In this document: positions 52,255-61,356 of the stretch, piece after piece
Layout of the letters: each line of letters begins with the position of its first letter
Position numbering within the stretch: position 1 is the stretch's first letter
Assembly (NCBI GenBank): GCA_025924315.1
Contig: JAICIO010000009.1
Coordinates: forward strand, 20,418-84,417
Length of the DNA: 64,000 nucleotides
Source of the DNA: Phycisphaerae bacterium
GTDB lineage: Bacteria; Planctomycetota; Phycisphaerae; Tepidisphaerales; Tepidisphaeraceae
Reading direction: 5' to 3'
Made by a program: the position numbers and the translations under genes
Notes under the pieces: model-generated
What the model was told of the DNA's origin: nothing
Databases searched by the model: none
What the model saw: only the letters and a program-made list of their open reading frames with translations

Positions 52255-53445
52255 TCAAGCCACTGCCGCGATCAGTTTGGTTGACTGGAGAATCCATCGC
52301 CGCAACTGTGTGGTATGACCTTCCCAGCCCGAGCTGCCACGGGTTTTCAGGAATGAGTCGAACAGGCCGTCGATGGTTTGACAGAAGTTTCGCAGCATCG
52401 TGATGCGCTCTTCGAGCACCACGCGCGGGGTCTCCGCCTCTTCCACATCCGGCAGTTTCAGCGAGCCGATGCCGAACGTTTCTGCATTGAAGTTGAAGGA
52501 ATATTGCTGGCCGTTTGCATCGACGATGATCCCCGCCTTCCGCGGGACCTTTCCGCTGCGTAGCGCGTCGAGTGCTTCCGGCATCCGCGTGGGACCTTGC
52601 CCGCGAAGCGAGTCTTTGCCGGTTTGGCCGAAGACGCAATCGAGATCCAGCGAGCGATCGAAGAGGATCGTCGCATCGCGGCCCTTGGTCGTCGGAACGA
52701 TTCCGCCATTGCGGTCGGCTTCGTGCCAGAGCCACACGAGAAACTCGTTGCCGAGAAAGTCCTTCGGCTCGGTGCCCTTCGCAACCCATGGATACTCGGC
52801 CGACTGATCTTCCCCCTCCGGCCCAATCACGAACCGCGTGGGCTTGAGGTCCTCGTAATCGCGCCGCCTGCCTTTCGGCTCCAGCGTACGGAGCGAGAGC
52901 GAACCGGCGCTCAGCGGCATAAGTGTCAGGTCGAACGTGCGCTCGAAGATCTCGAGTAGTTTTTCTTCAGTCGACGCGCTGGCGGAGCAATACACCGTTT
53001 GCGACGGCAGATCCCACAACACGGGGACGAGCTTGCTGCGGCGGAACTGTCCGCTGCGCAGATCGTCCTCGATCTTCCGCGCCGTAATCTCCTTCGCCTC
53101 GCGCTTCTGGTTTTTGCTGATAAACCCGGATGGATTCTGCGCCGCCTGCGCTTCTTCCTCCATCAGCTCATACGCCTTCTTCAACTCGCCCGGAACTTTG
53201 TTCGTGTCGATGCGCAGACCGAAGAGCAGCGCGTCGCCATAGACGTTGTGCTCAAAGCTGAAGTTGCCGTCGAGAATGTGACGCCCACCGCTCCAGCCGT
53301 ACTCGACCTCTTCCGGCACGCCCACTTCGCCGACGCGCAGCGCGTGCTCCGATAACGCGTCGAGCATCGACTGCTCGATCGCCTTCGGCGATTCGCCCAT
53401 CACCGCAAAACGTCGAAATGACATCGTTCCAGAAGCAAATCCCAT
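52255..53445 (-). CDS. RdgC-like protein (putative)
   Basis: 396 residues from ATG 53445, with GAGAGAAG before it. The layout resembles recombination-associated RdgC: an N-terminal strand pair, KREAKEITARKIEDDLRSGQ near 115, then SKLVPVLWDLPSQTVYCSAS, where RdgC has its 'LLPRAF..WIDxxxGLLxVDxxS' segment, and a C-terminal helix. RdgC forms DNA-encircling rings and restrains RecA. It is longer than E. coli RdgC (about 300 residues) because of an insert around 190-260. The family call is by visual resemblance only. Confidence 0.55.
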   Translation of the reverse strand: MGFASGTMSFRRFAVMGESPKAIEQSMLDALSEHALRVGEVGVPEEVEYGWSGGRHILDGNFSFEHNVYGDALLFGLRIDTNKVPGELKKAYELMEEEAQAAQNPSGFISKNQKREAKEITARKIEDDLRSGQFRRSKLVPVLWDLPSQTVYCSASASTEEKLLEIFERTFDLTLMPLSAGSLSLRTLEPKGRRRDYEDLKPTRFVIGPEGEDQSAEYPWVAKGTEPKDFLGNEFLVWLWHEADRNGGIVPTTKGRDATILFDRSLDLDCVFGQTGKDSLRGQGPTRMPEALDALRSGKVPRKAGIIVDANGQQYSFNFNAETFGIGSLKLPDVEEAETPRVVLEERITMLRNFCQTIDGLFDSFLKTRGSSGWEGHTTQLRRWILQSTKLIAAVA

Positions 53446-53482
53446 GAATCTTCTCTCGTTAGAACAACTGCGCAGAATCGCT

Positions 53483-53525
53483 TGCGGTTTCGCAGATCAG
53501 AACGCGTTCGATCTGCGAAACCGCA
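53483..53525. repeat. perfect 16-bp hairpin in a divergent promoter region
   Basis: TGCGGTTTCGCAGATC (53483-53498) and its exact inverse (53510-53525) flank an 11-base loop, between the RdgC-like gene and the ArnT-like gene. Each arm also holds TGCG..CGCA, a mini-hairpin. It could be a repeat or an operator-like site. Confidence 0.7.
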
Positions 53526-53625
53526 GGCGAATGAACCGCGCAACCTAACGGGCAACCCGATCCGCACCAAACCGCGATTGCATGGGCGACAGGATTCGCG
53601 CATCTTATCCACAGCAATTCCACCG

Positions 53626-55782
53626 ATGGATTTCATTCGCAAGCCCGTCGTCGCCGCCCTCTTCGTTCTAATCACTGCGCTGATCGTTCGATTCGCCTTT
53701 CTTTCGCAGGCCAGGCAGGCGCCCGATTTCGAATTGCTCTTCAGTGATCAACATTCCTATGACGTCTGGGCGCAGCAAATCGCCGCGGGTGACTGGCTCA
53801 GCCGCGCACAAGGCGTGTTCTATCAATCGCCGCTCTATCCGTACTTTCTCGCGATCAACTACAAACTATTCGGGCATAACCTGATGTGGGTCCGCGCTCT
53901 GCAGATCATTTTGAGCGGCGTTGCGTGCGTGCTGCTCTACGACGCGACGCGACGACTATTCGGATCGATCGCCGGGCTGATCGCGGGATTGCTCCTGGCG
54001 CTTTATCCATCGGCGATCCTCTTCGATACGCAGGTCGATAAGGCCGCGCTCGATACGCTGCTGCTGTCGCTGCTGATCTGGCTCCTCGTGCGGCTGCAGC
54101 CACGACGCACAACGGCATGGCTCCGTATCGGCGCGACGCTCGGCGTCTGGGCGCTCAATCGCGAAAACGCGATGCTGCTCATTCCGGTCATCGGCATCTG
54201 GGCGTGGCTCGCATTTCGCGAACTCTCCCGACGCGATCGCGCGATTCGCATCGTCATATTTGTCATCGCGGCGATTGGGGTGCTGTGCATCTCCGGCTTT
54301 CGGAACCTATTCGTCGGTGGAGAGTTTCACTTCACGACGGCGCAGTTGGGACCGAACCTGTGGATCGGCAACGGCGCCGGCGCAGACGGCGCGTATCGCC
54401 CCGTCCTCGCGACACACGCCGATCCATTCTTCGAGCGCTCCGACGCCGCGCTGATCGCCGAAAACGCGATCGGTCACAAACTCTCCGCCGGAGAAGTCTC
54501 CAGTTACTTCGTTCGAACGACAATTCACGAAATCGCGACGGCGCCTACGAGCTGGATCCGCTTGATGGCGAGGAAAGTTCTGCTCGTCTTCAACCGAGCG
54601 GAGATCGCGGACAGCTCAGACCTCGACTATTACGTCGCGTGGTCCGGCGTGCTGCGATGGCTGGACGCCGCGTTGAATTTTCCGACACTTTTTGCGCTTT
54701 TCGCGCTCGCCATTCCACTGCTTTGGCGAGATCGCCGGCGCCTCGCGCTGATCTACGCAATGTTCGTCACGTTCGCCCTCTCGACCGCGGCGTTTTACAT
54801 CTTCGGGCGCTATCGCTATCCGCTCGTGCTGATGATGATTCCGGTCGCGGCGGGCGGAGTCGTGAAGCTCTTCTGCTCGCTGCGCGAACGACAATGGCCG
54901 ACGATCATCGTCGCGGCGCTGTGTGCGACGGTCGCGCTGACGATCTCGTTGCCCGCGGCAATCCTTCCCGTTCGCATTCGCGGAATCGATTACTACAACC
55001 GGGCGGTGTCGTATGAAAATCGCGGCAACGACGGTGCAGCGATCGCGAACTACCGCAAATCGCTGCGCGCAAATCCCGACGTCGCTCAAACACACAGCAA
55101 CTTCGGCCTGCTCCTCGCGAAGCAAAATGATCTTGATGCGGCTCTTTCGGAGTGCGACGCCGCCATCCGGCTCGAACCCTCGCGCGATGCGTTTTACAAC
55201 AACCGTGCGACGGTCCTTATTCGCATGAAAGATTTCGATCGTGCCGAGGCGGATCTGAAGAAGGCGGTCGAAATCAATCCGCAGTTTCTGTCCGCGTGGT
55301 TCAATCTCGGGATGCTGCAGGCGCAGCGCGGTGAGTTCGACTCCGCGATCGACACCTTCAATCAAATCGCCAAGCGCCAGGCGGATTATCCGGATGTGCA
55401 CTTTCGCCTCGGCCAGTTGCTGCGCGTGAAACATCGTGACCGTGAAGCCGCGAATGAATTTCGCGAGACGCTGAAGTTTCAACCGGAGGCACTTCATGCT
55501 GCCGATGCTTTGGCGATGCTGCTGGCGACCAGCGACGATGGGAGCGTAAAGAATCCGGCCGAAGCGCAGCGAATTGCGGAGCAGGCAAACCAGATGGCGG
55601 GCGGGCAGTCCGCTGCGTTGCTCGACACGCTCTCCGTGACCTACGCTGCACAAGGCCGATTCGATGACGCAATGACCATCGCAACGCGCGCCAAGGCAAT
55701 CGCGGACTCGACCGGGCAGACGACGTTGCGCGATCAGATCGATCGCCGACTGAGCGCATTTGCCGAGCATCGGTTAAAGTGA
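53626..55782 (+). CDS. ArnT/PMT-like membrane glycosyltransferase with TPR
   Basis: 718 residues from ATG 53626. About 11 membrane helices in residues 8-450. The first periplasmic loop has LLFSDQHSYDVWAQQIAAGD and QSPLYPYFLA, typical of GT39/GT83 enzymes that use lipid-linked sugars. The C-terminal 240 residues are TPRs (RAVSYENRGNDGAAIANYRK...), as in the TMTC-like gene at 45334. It probably glycosylates exported proteins or lipids (inference). A longer in-frame start at 53482 would run through the hairpin and was rejected. Confidence 0.85.
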   Translation: MDFIRKPVVAALFVLITALIVRFAFLSQARQAPDFELLFSDQHSYDVWAQQIAAGDWLSRAQGVFYQSPLYPYFLAINYKLFGHNLMWVRALQIILSGVACVLLYDATRRLFGSIAGLIAGLLLALYPSAILFDTQVDKAALDTLLLSLLIWLLVRLQPRRTTAWLRIGATLGVWALNRENAMLLIPVIGIWAWLAFRELSRRDRAIRIVIFVIAAIGVLCISGFRNLFVGGEFHFTTAQLGPNLWIGNGAGADGAYRPVLATHADPFFERSDAALIAENAIGHKLSAGEVSSYFVRTTIHEIATAPTSWIRLMARKVLLVFNRAEIADSSDLDYYVAWSGVLRWLDAALNFPTLFALFALAIPLLWRDRRRLALIYAMFVTFALSTAAFYIFGRYRYPLVLMMIPVAAGGVVKLFCSLRERQWPTIIVAALCATVALTISLPAAILPVRIRGIDYYNRAVSYENRGNDGAAIANYRKSLRANPDVAQTHSNFGLLLAKQNDLDAALSECDAAIRLEPSRDAFYNNRATVLIRMKDFDRAEADLKKAVEINPQFLSAWFNLGMLQAQRGEFDSAIDTFNQIAKRQADYPDVHFRLGQLLRVKHRDREAANEFRETLKFQPEALHAADALAMLLATSDDGSVKNPAEAQRIAEQANQMAGGQSAALLDTLSVTYAAQGRFDDAMTIATRAKAIADSTGQTTLRDQIDRRLSAFAEHRLK

Positions 55783-55852
55783 GCGTTCTGTTGCGGCAAT
55801 CCGCGCGATCGCGCATGTTAGTTCGCTTTGCGTCGAAGAACTTTGGAGCACG

Positions 55853-57364
55853 ATGCCTGCGATTCAATCACCCCAATCGTTCAACCTGTGGCTGAAACTG
55901 TCGACCACACTCTGCAGCGCGACTTTACTCTGCGGTTGCGCAGCTCATCATCGGACCACCACCGCCGGCGCAACAACGCTGCCCGCCGAAGACACGAAAA
56001 ACGCCGCCGCATCCACCGCCGAGAAGAACGTCATGGGGACACAGTACTTTCCCGACGCCTCGCCCGAGCGCGTCGTGCGCGTGACGGAGAAAGTGTTCCC
56101 GGCCGTCGTGCGCATCGATGTGGCGCAGGAAACCTATTCCGAAGGCAAGCGCCAACTTCGCCGCGGGATTGGGTCGGGCGTGATCTTCGATAAGGACGGC
56201 CACATCCTCACGAACTATCACGTTGCTGGTCGCGCCGCGGAGCTTTATGTGACGCTCGCGAACAAGGAGCGCGTGCCGGCGCATCTCGTCGGTGACGATC
56301 ATTGGACTGATCTCGCCGTCATCCAGATGGACATGGACGTGCTCAAGGACCGGAAGATCAGCTTCAACTACGCCGAGCTCGGTGACAGCAAGCGGCTGGT
56401 GCCGTGCGAAAACGTCATGGCGATCGGAACTCCGTTCGGCCTCGCGCGAACGGTCACACTCGGCGTCGTCTCCAACACCGATCGCACGTTCTATCCCGAG
56501 CAGCAGACCATCGACGAATACGAGACCGGCGAGTTTTCGAATTGGATTCAGATGGACACGCCGATCAGCCCCGGCAACAGCGGCGGACCGCTCGTCGACA
56601 TGTATGGCAAGGTCGTGGGCATCAACACGCTCGGCATTCGCATCGGCCAAAATCTCAACTTCGCAATTCCGATCGACACCGCCAAGCACGTGATCGAAGA
56701 AATCCTGAAGACCGCGACGGCGGACAAGAAAGGCTCCGTCGAGCGCAGCGATCTCGGCATCGACTTCAAACCGTTGCAGGATCTCGAGACCTTTTACAAC
56801 ATCGACATCAACAAAGGCGCGTTGATCAACAGCGTCGATCGTGGCTCGCCCGCGGACAAAGCGGGTGTGAAAACACAGGACATCCTGCTCGAGCTGAATG
56901 ACCAGCCGATCAACGTGCGCTTCCCCGAAGAAGTTTCTCCCGCGCGAAAGCTCATCTCGGATCTGCCCGTCGGCAGCGACGTAAAAATGACCGTCCGCCG
57001 CGGAAAGGAAACGCTTCACCTCACCGCACAGACGCAAAAGCTCGAAGGCGCCGTCGGTGAAGAAAAGGAACTTAAAGTCTGGGGCATGTCCGTCCGCGAT
57101 GTGACGCGTCGCTATGCGAACGAAGAGCAACTCGACGACGACACCGGCGTGGTGATCACCACGATGAGCACCGGCTACCCCGCTGCCAAAGCCGAGCTGC
57201 AAAGCGGCGATGTGATCCGCAGCATCAACCAGAAACCCGCGACCGATCTCGACGAGTTCATGAAGCTCTACAACGAGTCGGTGAAGAATAAGGACAAGAC
57301 AGTTCTGCTCGAAATCCAACGCAACCGCGGACGAAACAACGCGGTGTTGAAGGTGACGTACTAG
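55853..57364 (+). CDS. HtrA/DegP-type serine protease, lipoprotein
   Basis: 503 residues. A lipobox (SATLLCGC) places lipidated Cys29 after the signal peptide. The trypsin-like domain has the full triad: His123 (TNYHVAG), Asp153 (TDLAVI) and Ser243 (SPGNSGGPL). Two PDZ domains follow (about 295-385 and 395-495, with GSPADKAGVKTQDILLELN and PAAKAELQSGDVIRSIN). It degrades or refolds damaged envelope proteins. The next gene is a triad-less relative in the same direction, 88 bases after this stop. Confidence 0.93.
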   Translation: MPAIQSPQSFNLWLKLSTTLCSATLLCGCAAHHRTTTAGATTLPAEDTKNAAASTAEKNVMGTQYFPDASPERVVRVTEKVFPAVVRIDVAQETYSEGKRQLRRGIGSGVIFDKDGHILTNYHVAGRAAELYVTLANKERVPAHLVGDDHWTDLAVIQMDMDVLKDRKISFNYAELGDSKRLVPCENVMAIGTPFGLARTVTLGVVSNTDRTFYPEQQTIDEYETGEFSNWIQMDTPISPGNSGGPLVDMYGKVVGINTLGIRIGQNLNFAIPIDTAKHVIEEILKTATADKKGSVERSDLGIDFKPLQDLETFYNIDINKGALINSVDRGSPADKAGVKTQDILLELNDQPINVRFPEEVSPARKLISDLPVGSDVKMTVRRGKETLHLTAQTQKLEGAVGEEKELKVWGMSVRDVTRRYANEEQLDDDTGVVITTMSTGYPAAKAELQSGDVIRSINQKPATDLDEFMKLYNESVKNKDKTVLLEIQRNRGRNNAVLKVTY

Positions 57365-57377
57365 CTGGTGATTTAAC

Positions 57378-57457
57378 TGTCATCCTGAGCGAAGCGAAGG
57401 ATCTCGGGATGACAAACGACTCTCGAATTCGAGATTCTTCGCTTCGCTCAGAATGAC
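57378..57457. repeat. CATCCTGAGCGAAGCGAAGG element, third copy
   Basis: The left end TGTCATCCTGAGCGAAGCG and the right end (GAAGCGAAGAATCTCG inverted) keep the inverted repeat; the spacer is shorter than in the copy at 31792. Its right end overlaps an in-frame ATG (57453) of the following gene. Confidence 0.85.
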
Positions 57458-57467
57458 GGATATCGCT

Positions 57468-58841
57468 ATGCGGAAAACGATTCTGGTTTCGATCATTATT
57501 CTTCTCGCCTCGATCACGTCGCGCGCCGAGGTCGATCCGGCCATCGCACAAAAGACCTATGACGAAGTTTCGAAGTCGCTCGTCGTGATTCAATACACCT
57601 GGGAAAGTGAGCTCGGGCGGCAGGAAGTGAACGGCACCGGCGTCGTTGTCAGCGACGATGGCCTGGTGATGTCGACGATGACCATTACGCCGACAAGCAT
57701 TCCCGATGCGCAGATGAAGGATTTCAAGATCATCCTGCCCGACGACGAACAGACGGAGATCGAGGCAGAGTTCGAAGGCCGCGACGAGCGCACGAATACG
57801 ACGTTTGTGAAGGCAAAAGAGAAGCACGAGTGGAAGCCGCTGAAGTTTGTCGATCAGCCGGTGAAGATCGGGCAGACGATCATGTCGGTCGGCCTGCTGC
57901 CCAAGGCCGCGGGATATAAGCCTTATCTCACGGAAGCGAATGTTTCATCGATTTTGCGCGGGCCGCTGCCGCAGGTGCTGGTGAGTTCGGATGGTACCGC
58001 CGGCGTAGGCTCTCCGGTGCTGAATAGCGATGGCATCGCGATCGGCCTCGTTCACAACGGCCCGGGTTTTCGCGAAGATCAGCGCAATCCGCTCGCGAGC
58101 ATTCTTCTTCCGCCACGAACCTTTACACCGGCGAGCGACTTCATGCTGAGCCTGAAAGATCCGCCCAAAGCGGACGCGCCGATCAAGCTGCCGTCGATCG
58201 GCGTTTCGAATCTCTCCGGCCTGCGCAAGGATCTCGCGGAGTACTTCGGTTTGAAGGATCAACCGGCGGTTCAGGTGGGCGATGTCATTCCCGGTCGCGC
58301 CGCCGAAAAAGCGGGCCTGCCGCGCGGCGCGATCATCGTGAAGGTCAACGGCAAGCCGCTCGAGCGCGGCGACGATCCCAGCGAAACCTGGATGATCCTC
58401 TCACGACAGCTCCGCCGAATGAAAGTCGGCGACCCCGTGACGTTCTCGGTCATCACCAAACCCAACGAGCCGCCGAAGGACATCAAGATCGTCACGCAGG
58501 AGCGTCCGATGCCGCCGAATAAGGCGCAGCGCTACTTCGCGAAGGACCTCGGCTTCGGCGTGCGCGAAGTTGTGTTCGACGACACCTACGAGCGACGTCT
58601 CCCAGCCGATGCGAAAGGCGTCGTCGTCACGCTTCTGCAACCAAGCAGCGCGGCGCAGTCCGCCAAGCTCGAGCCCGGCGACATGATCACGCAGATCAAC
58701 CAGACCCCGGTCGAGAGCCTGAAGCAATTCGAGGAAACGTACGAAGCGTTCCGCAAGAGCAACCCGAAAGACGCGATTGTGCTCGAAGTCCTGCGCGGCC
58801 CGAACACGCAAATCATCCGCGTAGAACCGCCACGCGATTGA
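57468..58841 (+). CDS. HtrA-like pseudoprotease with two PDZ domains
   Basis: 457 residues from ATG 57468; ATG 57453 lies in the repeat. Signal peptide 1-20 (LLASITSRA). Residues 25-240 follow the trypsin-like HtrA fold, but the triad is gone: the His loop reads VMSTMTITP, the Asp position NTTFVKA, and the Ser loop GVGSPVLNSDG instead of GNSGGP. Two PDZ domains remain (AAEKAGLPRGAIIVKVNGKP; SAAQSAKLEPGDMITQIN). It probably binds substrates or regulates the active paralogue upstream (inference). Confidence 0.85.
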   Translation: MRKTILVSIIILLASITSRAEVDPAIAQKTYDEVSKSLVVIQYTWESELGRQEVNGTGVVVSDDGLVMSTMTITPTSIPDAQMKDFKIILPDDEQTEIEAEFEGRDERTNTTFVKAKEKHEWKPLKFVDQPVKIGQTIMSVGLLPKAAGYKPYLTEANVSSILRGPLPQVLVSSDGTAGVGSPVLNSDGIAIGLVHNGPGFREDQRNPLASILLPPRTFTPASDFMLSLKDPPKADAPIKLPSIGVSNLSGLRKDLAEYFGLKDQPAVQVGDVIPGRAAEKAGLPRGAIIVKVNGKPLERGDDPSETWMILSRQLRRMKVGDPVTFSVITKPNEPPKDIKIVTQERPMPPNKAQRYFAKDLGFGVREVVFDDTYERRLPADAKGVVVTLLQPSSAAQSAKLEPGDMITQINQTPVESLKQFEETYEAFRKSNPKDAIVLEVLRGPNTQIIRVEPPRD

Positions 58842-58913
58842 GCGATCGAGGCATCAGCCCGATCGCTTGAAAACCCGCGAGCCGCCCCTACAATATCCGG
58901 CTCGCGAATTCGA

Positions 58914-58986
58914 GGGCAGGTAGCTCAGTTGGTAGAGCAATGGACTGAAAATCCATGTGTCGCCGGTTCGATCCCGGCTCTGCCCA
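58914..58986 (+). tRNA. tRNA-Phe (anticodon GAA)
   Basis: A full cloverleaf is seen. Acceptor stem GGGCAGG with TCTGCCC (one G-U pair), D arm GCTC/GAGC, anticodon stem ATGGA/TCCAT with loop CTGAAAA (anticodon GAA), and T arm GCCGG-TTCGATC-CCGGC. Discriminator A; CCA is not encoded. No intron. Confidence 0.97.
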
Positions 58987-58990
58987 CTCA

Positions 58991-59022
58991 AGGCCATTCA
59001 TCGACGATGAATGGCCTTTTTG
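58991..59022 (+). terminator. rho-independent terminator after tRNA-Phe
   Basis: A 13-base perfect stem (AGGCCATTCATCG / CGATGAATGGCCT) is followed by TTTTTG, 4 bases after the tRNA. Confidence 0.95.
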
Positions 59023-59030
59023 TTGCGCCC

Positions 59031-59357
59031 TTAGTGCACCGGCTTCGTCGGAACGGTCACTGGCGGTTGCTGGAGTTGCTTCCATGCTTCCATGGAATCA
59101 TCGCCGTCGAATTCGATCTTGAGCGGTGGTTGGCCGGCCGCGGGGATGATGTACACGTTCGTGATCTTCTTCGTTTCCTCGCGCGTCACGCAGACGATGT
59201 CCTTCGAGTGGGCGACGAGCGGGCCATACCGCACGAGTTCATCGGGCGCAGGGGCCGCGGCAGCTTGAGCATGAGTCTGGTTGCGGAAGCAGAACGCACA
59301 GATCGCAAAGACAGCGAGGGTGAGCAAAGCAACGGTAGTCTTGGTATTCAGTTTCAT
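59031..59357 (-). CDS. small exported protein, unknown
   Basis: 108 residues from ATG 59357, behind GGAG. Signal peptide about 1-30 (LLTLAVFAICAFCF, cleavage after THAQA). The mature part (DELVRYGPLVAHSKDIVCVT, TNVYIIPAAG, LKIEFDGDDSMEAWKQL) is a small beta/alpha domain with one Cys. No family recognised. It is convergent with the tRNA terminator and divergent from the next gene. Confidence 0.7.
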   Translation of the reverse strand: MKLNTKTTVALLTLAVFAICAFCFRNQTHAQAAAAPAPDELVRYGPLVAHSKDIVCVTREETKKITNVYIIPAAGQPPLKIEFDGDDSMEAWKQLQQPPVTVPTKPVH

Positions 59358-59470
59358 CGGTACTCCAATTAGACGTCACGAGGATTTACCACCGAATCGG
59401 CGCCGCGTTGTAATTGAATGGACCGGTGATTCATTGAAGGTTCATGGATTGCTACTAAAAAGGGGGCATT

Positions 59471-60094
59471 ATGAACCCGCGTCGCGCCGGTTGGATTGCT
59501 GTGATCTGTGCGGTGGCCGTGATCGCTCTTGCGCTGGTCGCTGTTCGATCAAGCGGCAATCGACGTCCCGTTTCCGTCGCAAGCCCACGCGAGAGTTCTG
59601 CACCCGTCGCGCCGCCCGCACCGGAATCGCGAGAGAAGTTGGTTGCGCCAGCGCTCGCGCCGCCGTTGATCTCACCTCGCCAAGCGGTGCGTCGCGTTCC
59701 CACAACTTCGCATCACATCGAACGCGCGACCGAAAAGAAACCGTCCGATACGACAGCGAAGCGCGCTGCGGCGAAAAACGTTCCCGATCGCCCGATCGCG
59801 CGGCAGGCGCTCGATCTCGTCGGCGCCGATCCCATTGCGGAAGCGATCTGGGTTCAGGCGATCAATGACCCTGCGGTCTCGCCGCACGATCGCCAGGACC
59901 TGATTGAAGACCTGAATGAAAACGGTTTCGACGATCCCGCTCATCCATCGGCGGACGATTTGCCGCTCATCGAGAACCGCATCGCGATTATCGAGGAACT
60001 CGCTCCGCTTGCGATGGATGACGTCAACGCCGCTGCGTTCGCCGAGGCGTACAAGGATCTGATCAACATGCACGCCAAGGCACTGTCGGATTAG
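59471..60094 (+). CDS. membrane-anchored protein of unknown function
   Basis: 207 residues from ATG 59471, with AGGGGG upstream. A single N-terminal helix (about 8-26, WIAVICAVAVIALALVAV) is followed by a Pro/Ala/Arg linker (27-100). A helical C-terminal domain (QALDLVGADPIAEAIWVQAI, DRQDLIEDLNENGFDDPAHP) follows. It resembles the start of small planctomycete anchored proteins. No catalytic motif. Confidence 0.65.
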   Translation: MNPRRAGWIAVICAVAVIALALVAVRSSGNRRPVSVASPRESSAPVAPPAPESREKLVAPALAPPLISPRQAVRRVPTTSHHIERATEKKPSDTTAKRAAAKNVPDRPIARQALDLVGADPIAEAIWVQAINDPAVSPHDRQDLIEDLNENGFDDPAHPSADDLPLIENRIAIIEELAPLAMDDVNAAAFAEAYKDLINMHAKALSD

Positions 60095-60354
60095 TTACGA
60101 GCGAACGTGGCTCGATTCCCACTTCCATTGAAGCCACTCATCCGTTTCCCGATGCATTGCGACACGACGCGAGTCGCAGTTTGTCGCGTCCTCCGCTGCG
60201 TCACATTAGCGCCGATGGTCCGGCGCTCGACACATTGCGCCGTGATCGGGACTTTCGGAAACTGCATCAATCGGACTTGCGTTTGCTCACCGGCGATAGA
60301 ACCACCGTATGGCGCGGCTGGAAGAGACTCTGCGACTTCAGAAAGGATCGAGAC

Positions 60355-60759
60355 ATGCAGAACCGAATTCGATGGTGCGTCGGCGTTGCGCTGGCGATCG
60401 GCGGCGTGGGACTATTGGGCTGTGATAAGAACGGCACCTCCGGCACGGACACTGGCACGTCGAGAGGGGCCGGCAGCTCGGCGGGCACGGGCAGTTCTGC
60501 AGGGACGTCCGGCACTGGGATGAGCGGAACAGCCGCGACTGGCACGGCCGGCGCCGGATCAACCGGCGCAGGCGCAACCGGAACTGACTCGACTGGCGCA
60601 GGCGCCGGCTCGAGCAGCGCTGGCTCGACGGGCGCCGGCGCGACGGGCGGAACGAGCCACACGACGGGTGCAGGTTCCACAGGATCGACCGGAGCCGGGT
60701 CGACCGGCGCAACCGGCGGCACCAGTGGCTCGCGCACCGGCGGCGGGACGACGCCGTAG
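60355..60759 (+). CDS. low-complexity Gly/Ser/Thr/Ala lipoprotein
   Basis: 134 residues from ATG 60355 (AGGATCG upstream). Lipobox GVGLLGC with Cys23. The rest is almost only Gly, Ser, Thr and Ala in imperfect GAGSTGAGATG-like repeats, ending GGGTTP. It is probably a flexible surface lipoprotein or linker; sequence gives no function. An in-frame extension to 60157 is Arg/Cys-rich and unlikely. Confidence 0.6.
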   Translation: MQNRIRWCVGVALAIGGVGLLGCDKNGTSGTDTGTSRGAGSSAGTGSSAGTSGTGMSGTAATGTAGAGSTGAGATGTDSTGAGAGSSSAGSTGAGATGGTSHTTGAGSTGSTGAGSTGATGGTSGSRTGGGTTP

Positions 60760-60858
60760 GTCGTCAGATCGCCTCGAACATTCCAATGAACGTGACGGAG
60801 TCCCAGCGAAAGATCTCCCGCGGGGGCTTCGTCACTTTTGGTTTTGGTGGAGTTCAGG

Positions 60859-61281
60859 TCAGGCGGACTTGCGCAATGGCAAATGCTGCTGAACCAGCTT
60901 GAGGAGCTCAGTCGGGCTGAACGGTTTTCCAATCACGGCTCGCACATTCGTGCCGGCGGTTTCTTTCGGGCCGATCTCAAACTCGCGCGAAGTCACCATG
61001 ATGATCGGAATCTTTACCGTCGCATCATCGCCAGCGAGTTTGCGGCACATCTCGAGGCCCGTGCAGCGCGGCATCTGCATGTCGCTCACGACGAGATCCG
61101 GCTGCATTTGACGAGCAGTCTCAAAGCCTTCCATGCCGTTTTCCGCGGTCAGCACGTTCACGCCCTGCTTCTTCAATTTAAACGCCATTACGTTGCGGAT
61201 GTGCGGCTCGTCATCGACGAGAAGAACGGTCGGCCTCTGCCCGTTCGGCGACGGATTGGGTTTCTCGAACATCTGAGACAT
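60859..61281 (-). CDS. stand-alone receiver (CheY-like) response regulator
   Basis: 140 residues from ATG 61281, behind GAGGGG. A single receiver domain with the acidic pair in LLVDDEP, phospho-acceptor Asp67 (VVSDMQMP), Thr97 (MVTSRE) and Lys119 (IGKPFSP). No output domain, so it works by protein-protein contact or relay. No kinase gene adjoins it. A 15-residue N-terminal tail is Pro-rich. Confidence 0.92.
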   Translation of the reverse strand: MSQMFEKPNPSPNGQRPTVLLVDDEPHIRNVMAFKLKKQGVNVLTAENGMEGFETARQMQPDLVVSDMQMPRCTGLEMCRKLAGDDATVKIPIIMVTSREFEIGPKETAGTNVRAVIGKPFSPTELLKLVQQHLPLRKSA

Positions 61282-61356
61282 GAGTCCCCTCGCCATTTCA
61301 GATCGGCAAAAGATCGGGGGTAGTCCAACTTATCTTCGGTGATTTATGATCTTGAT

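Noticed and set aside
60267..60932. 221-residue Pro/Val/Ala-rich minus-strand frame
   Set aside because: It is the complement of the Gly/Ser/Thr low-complexity lipoprotein, which has a lipobox and a ribosome site.
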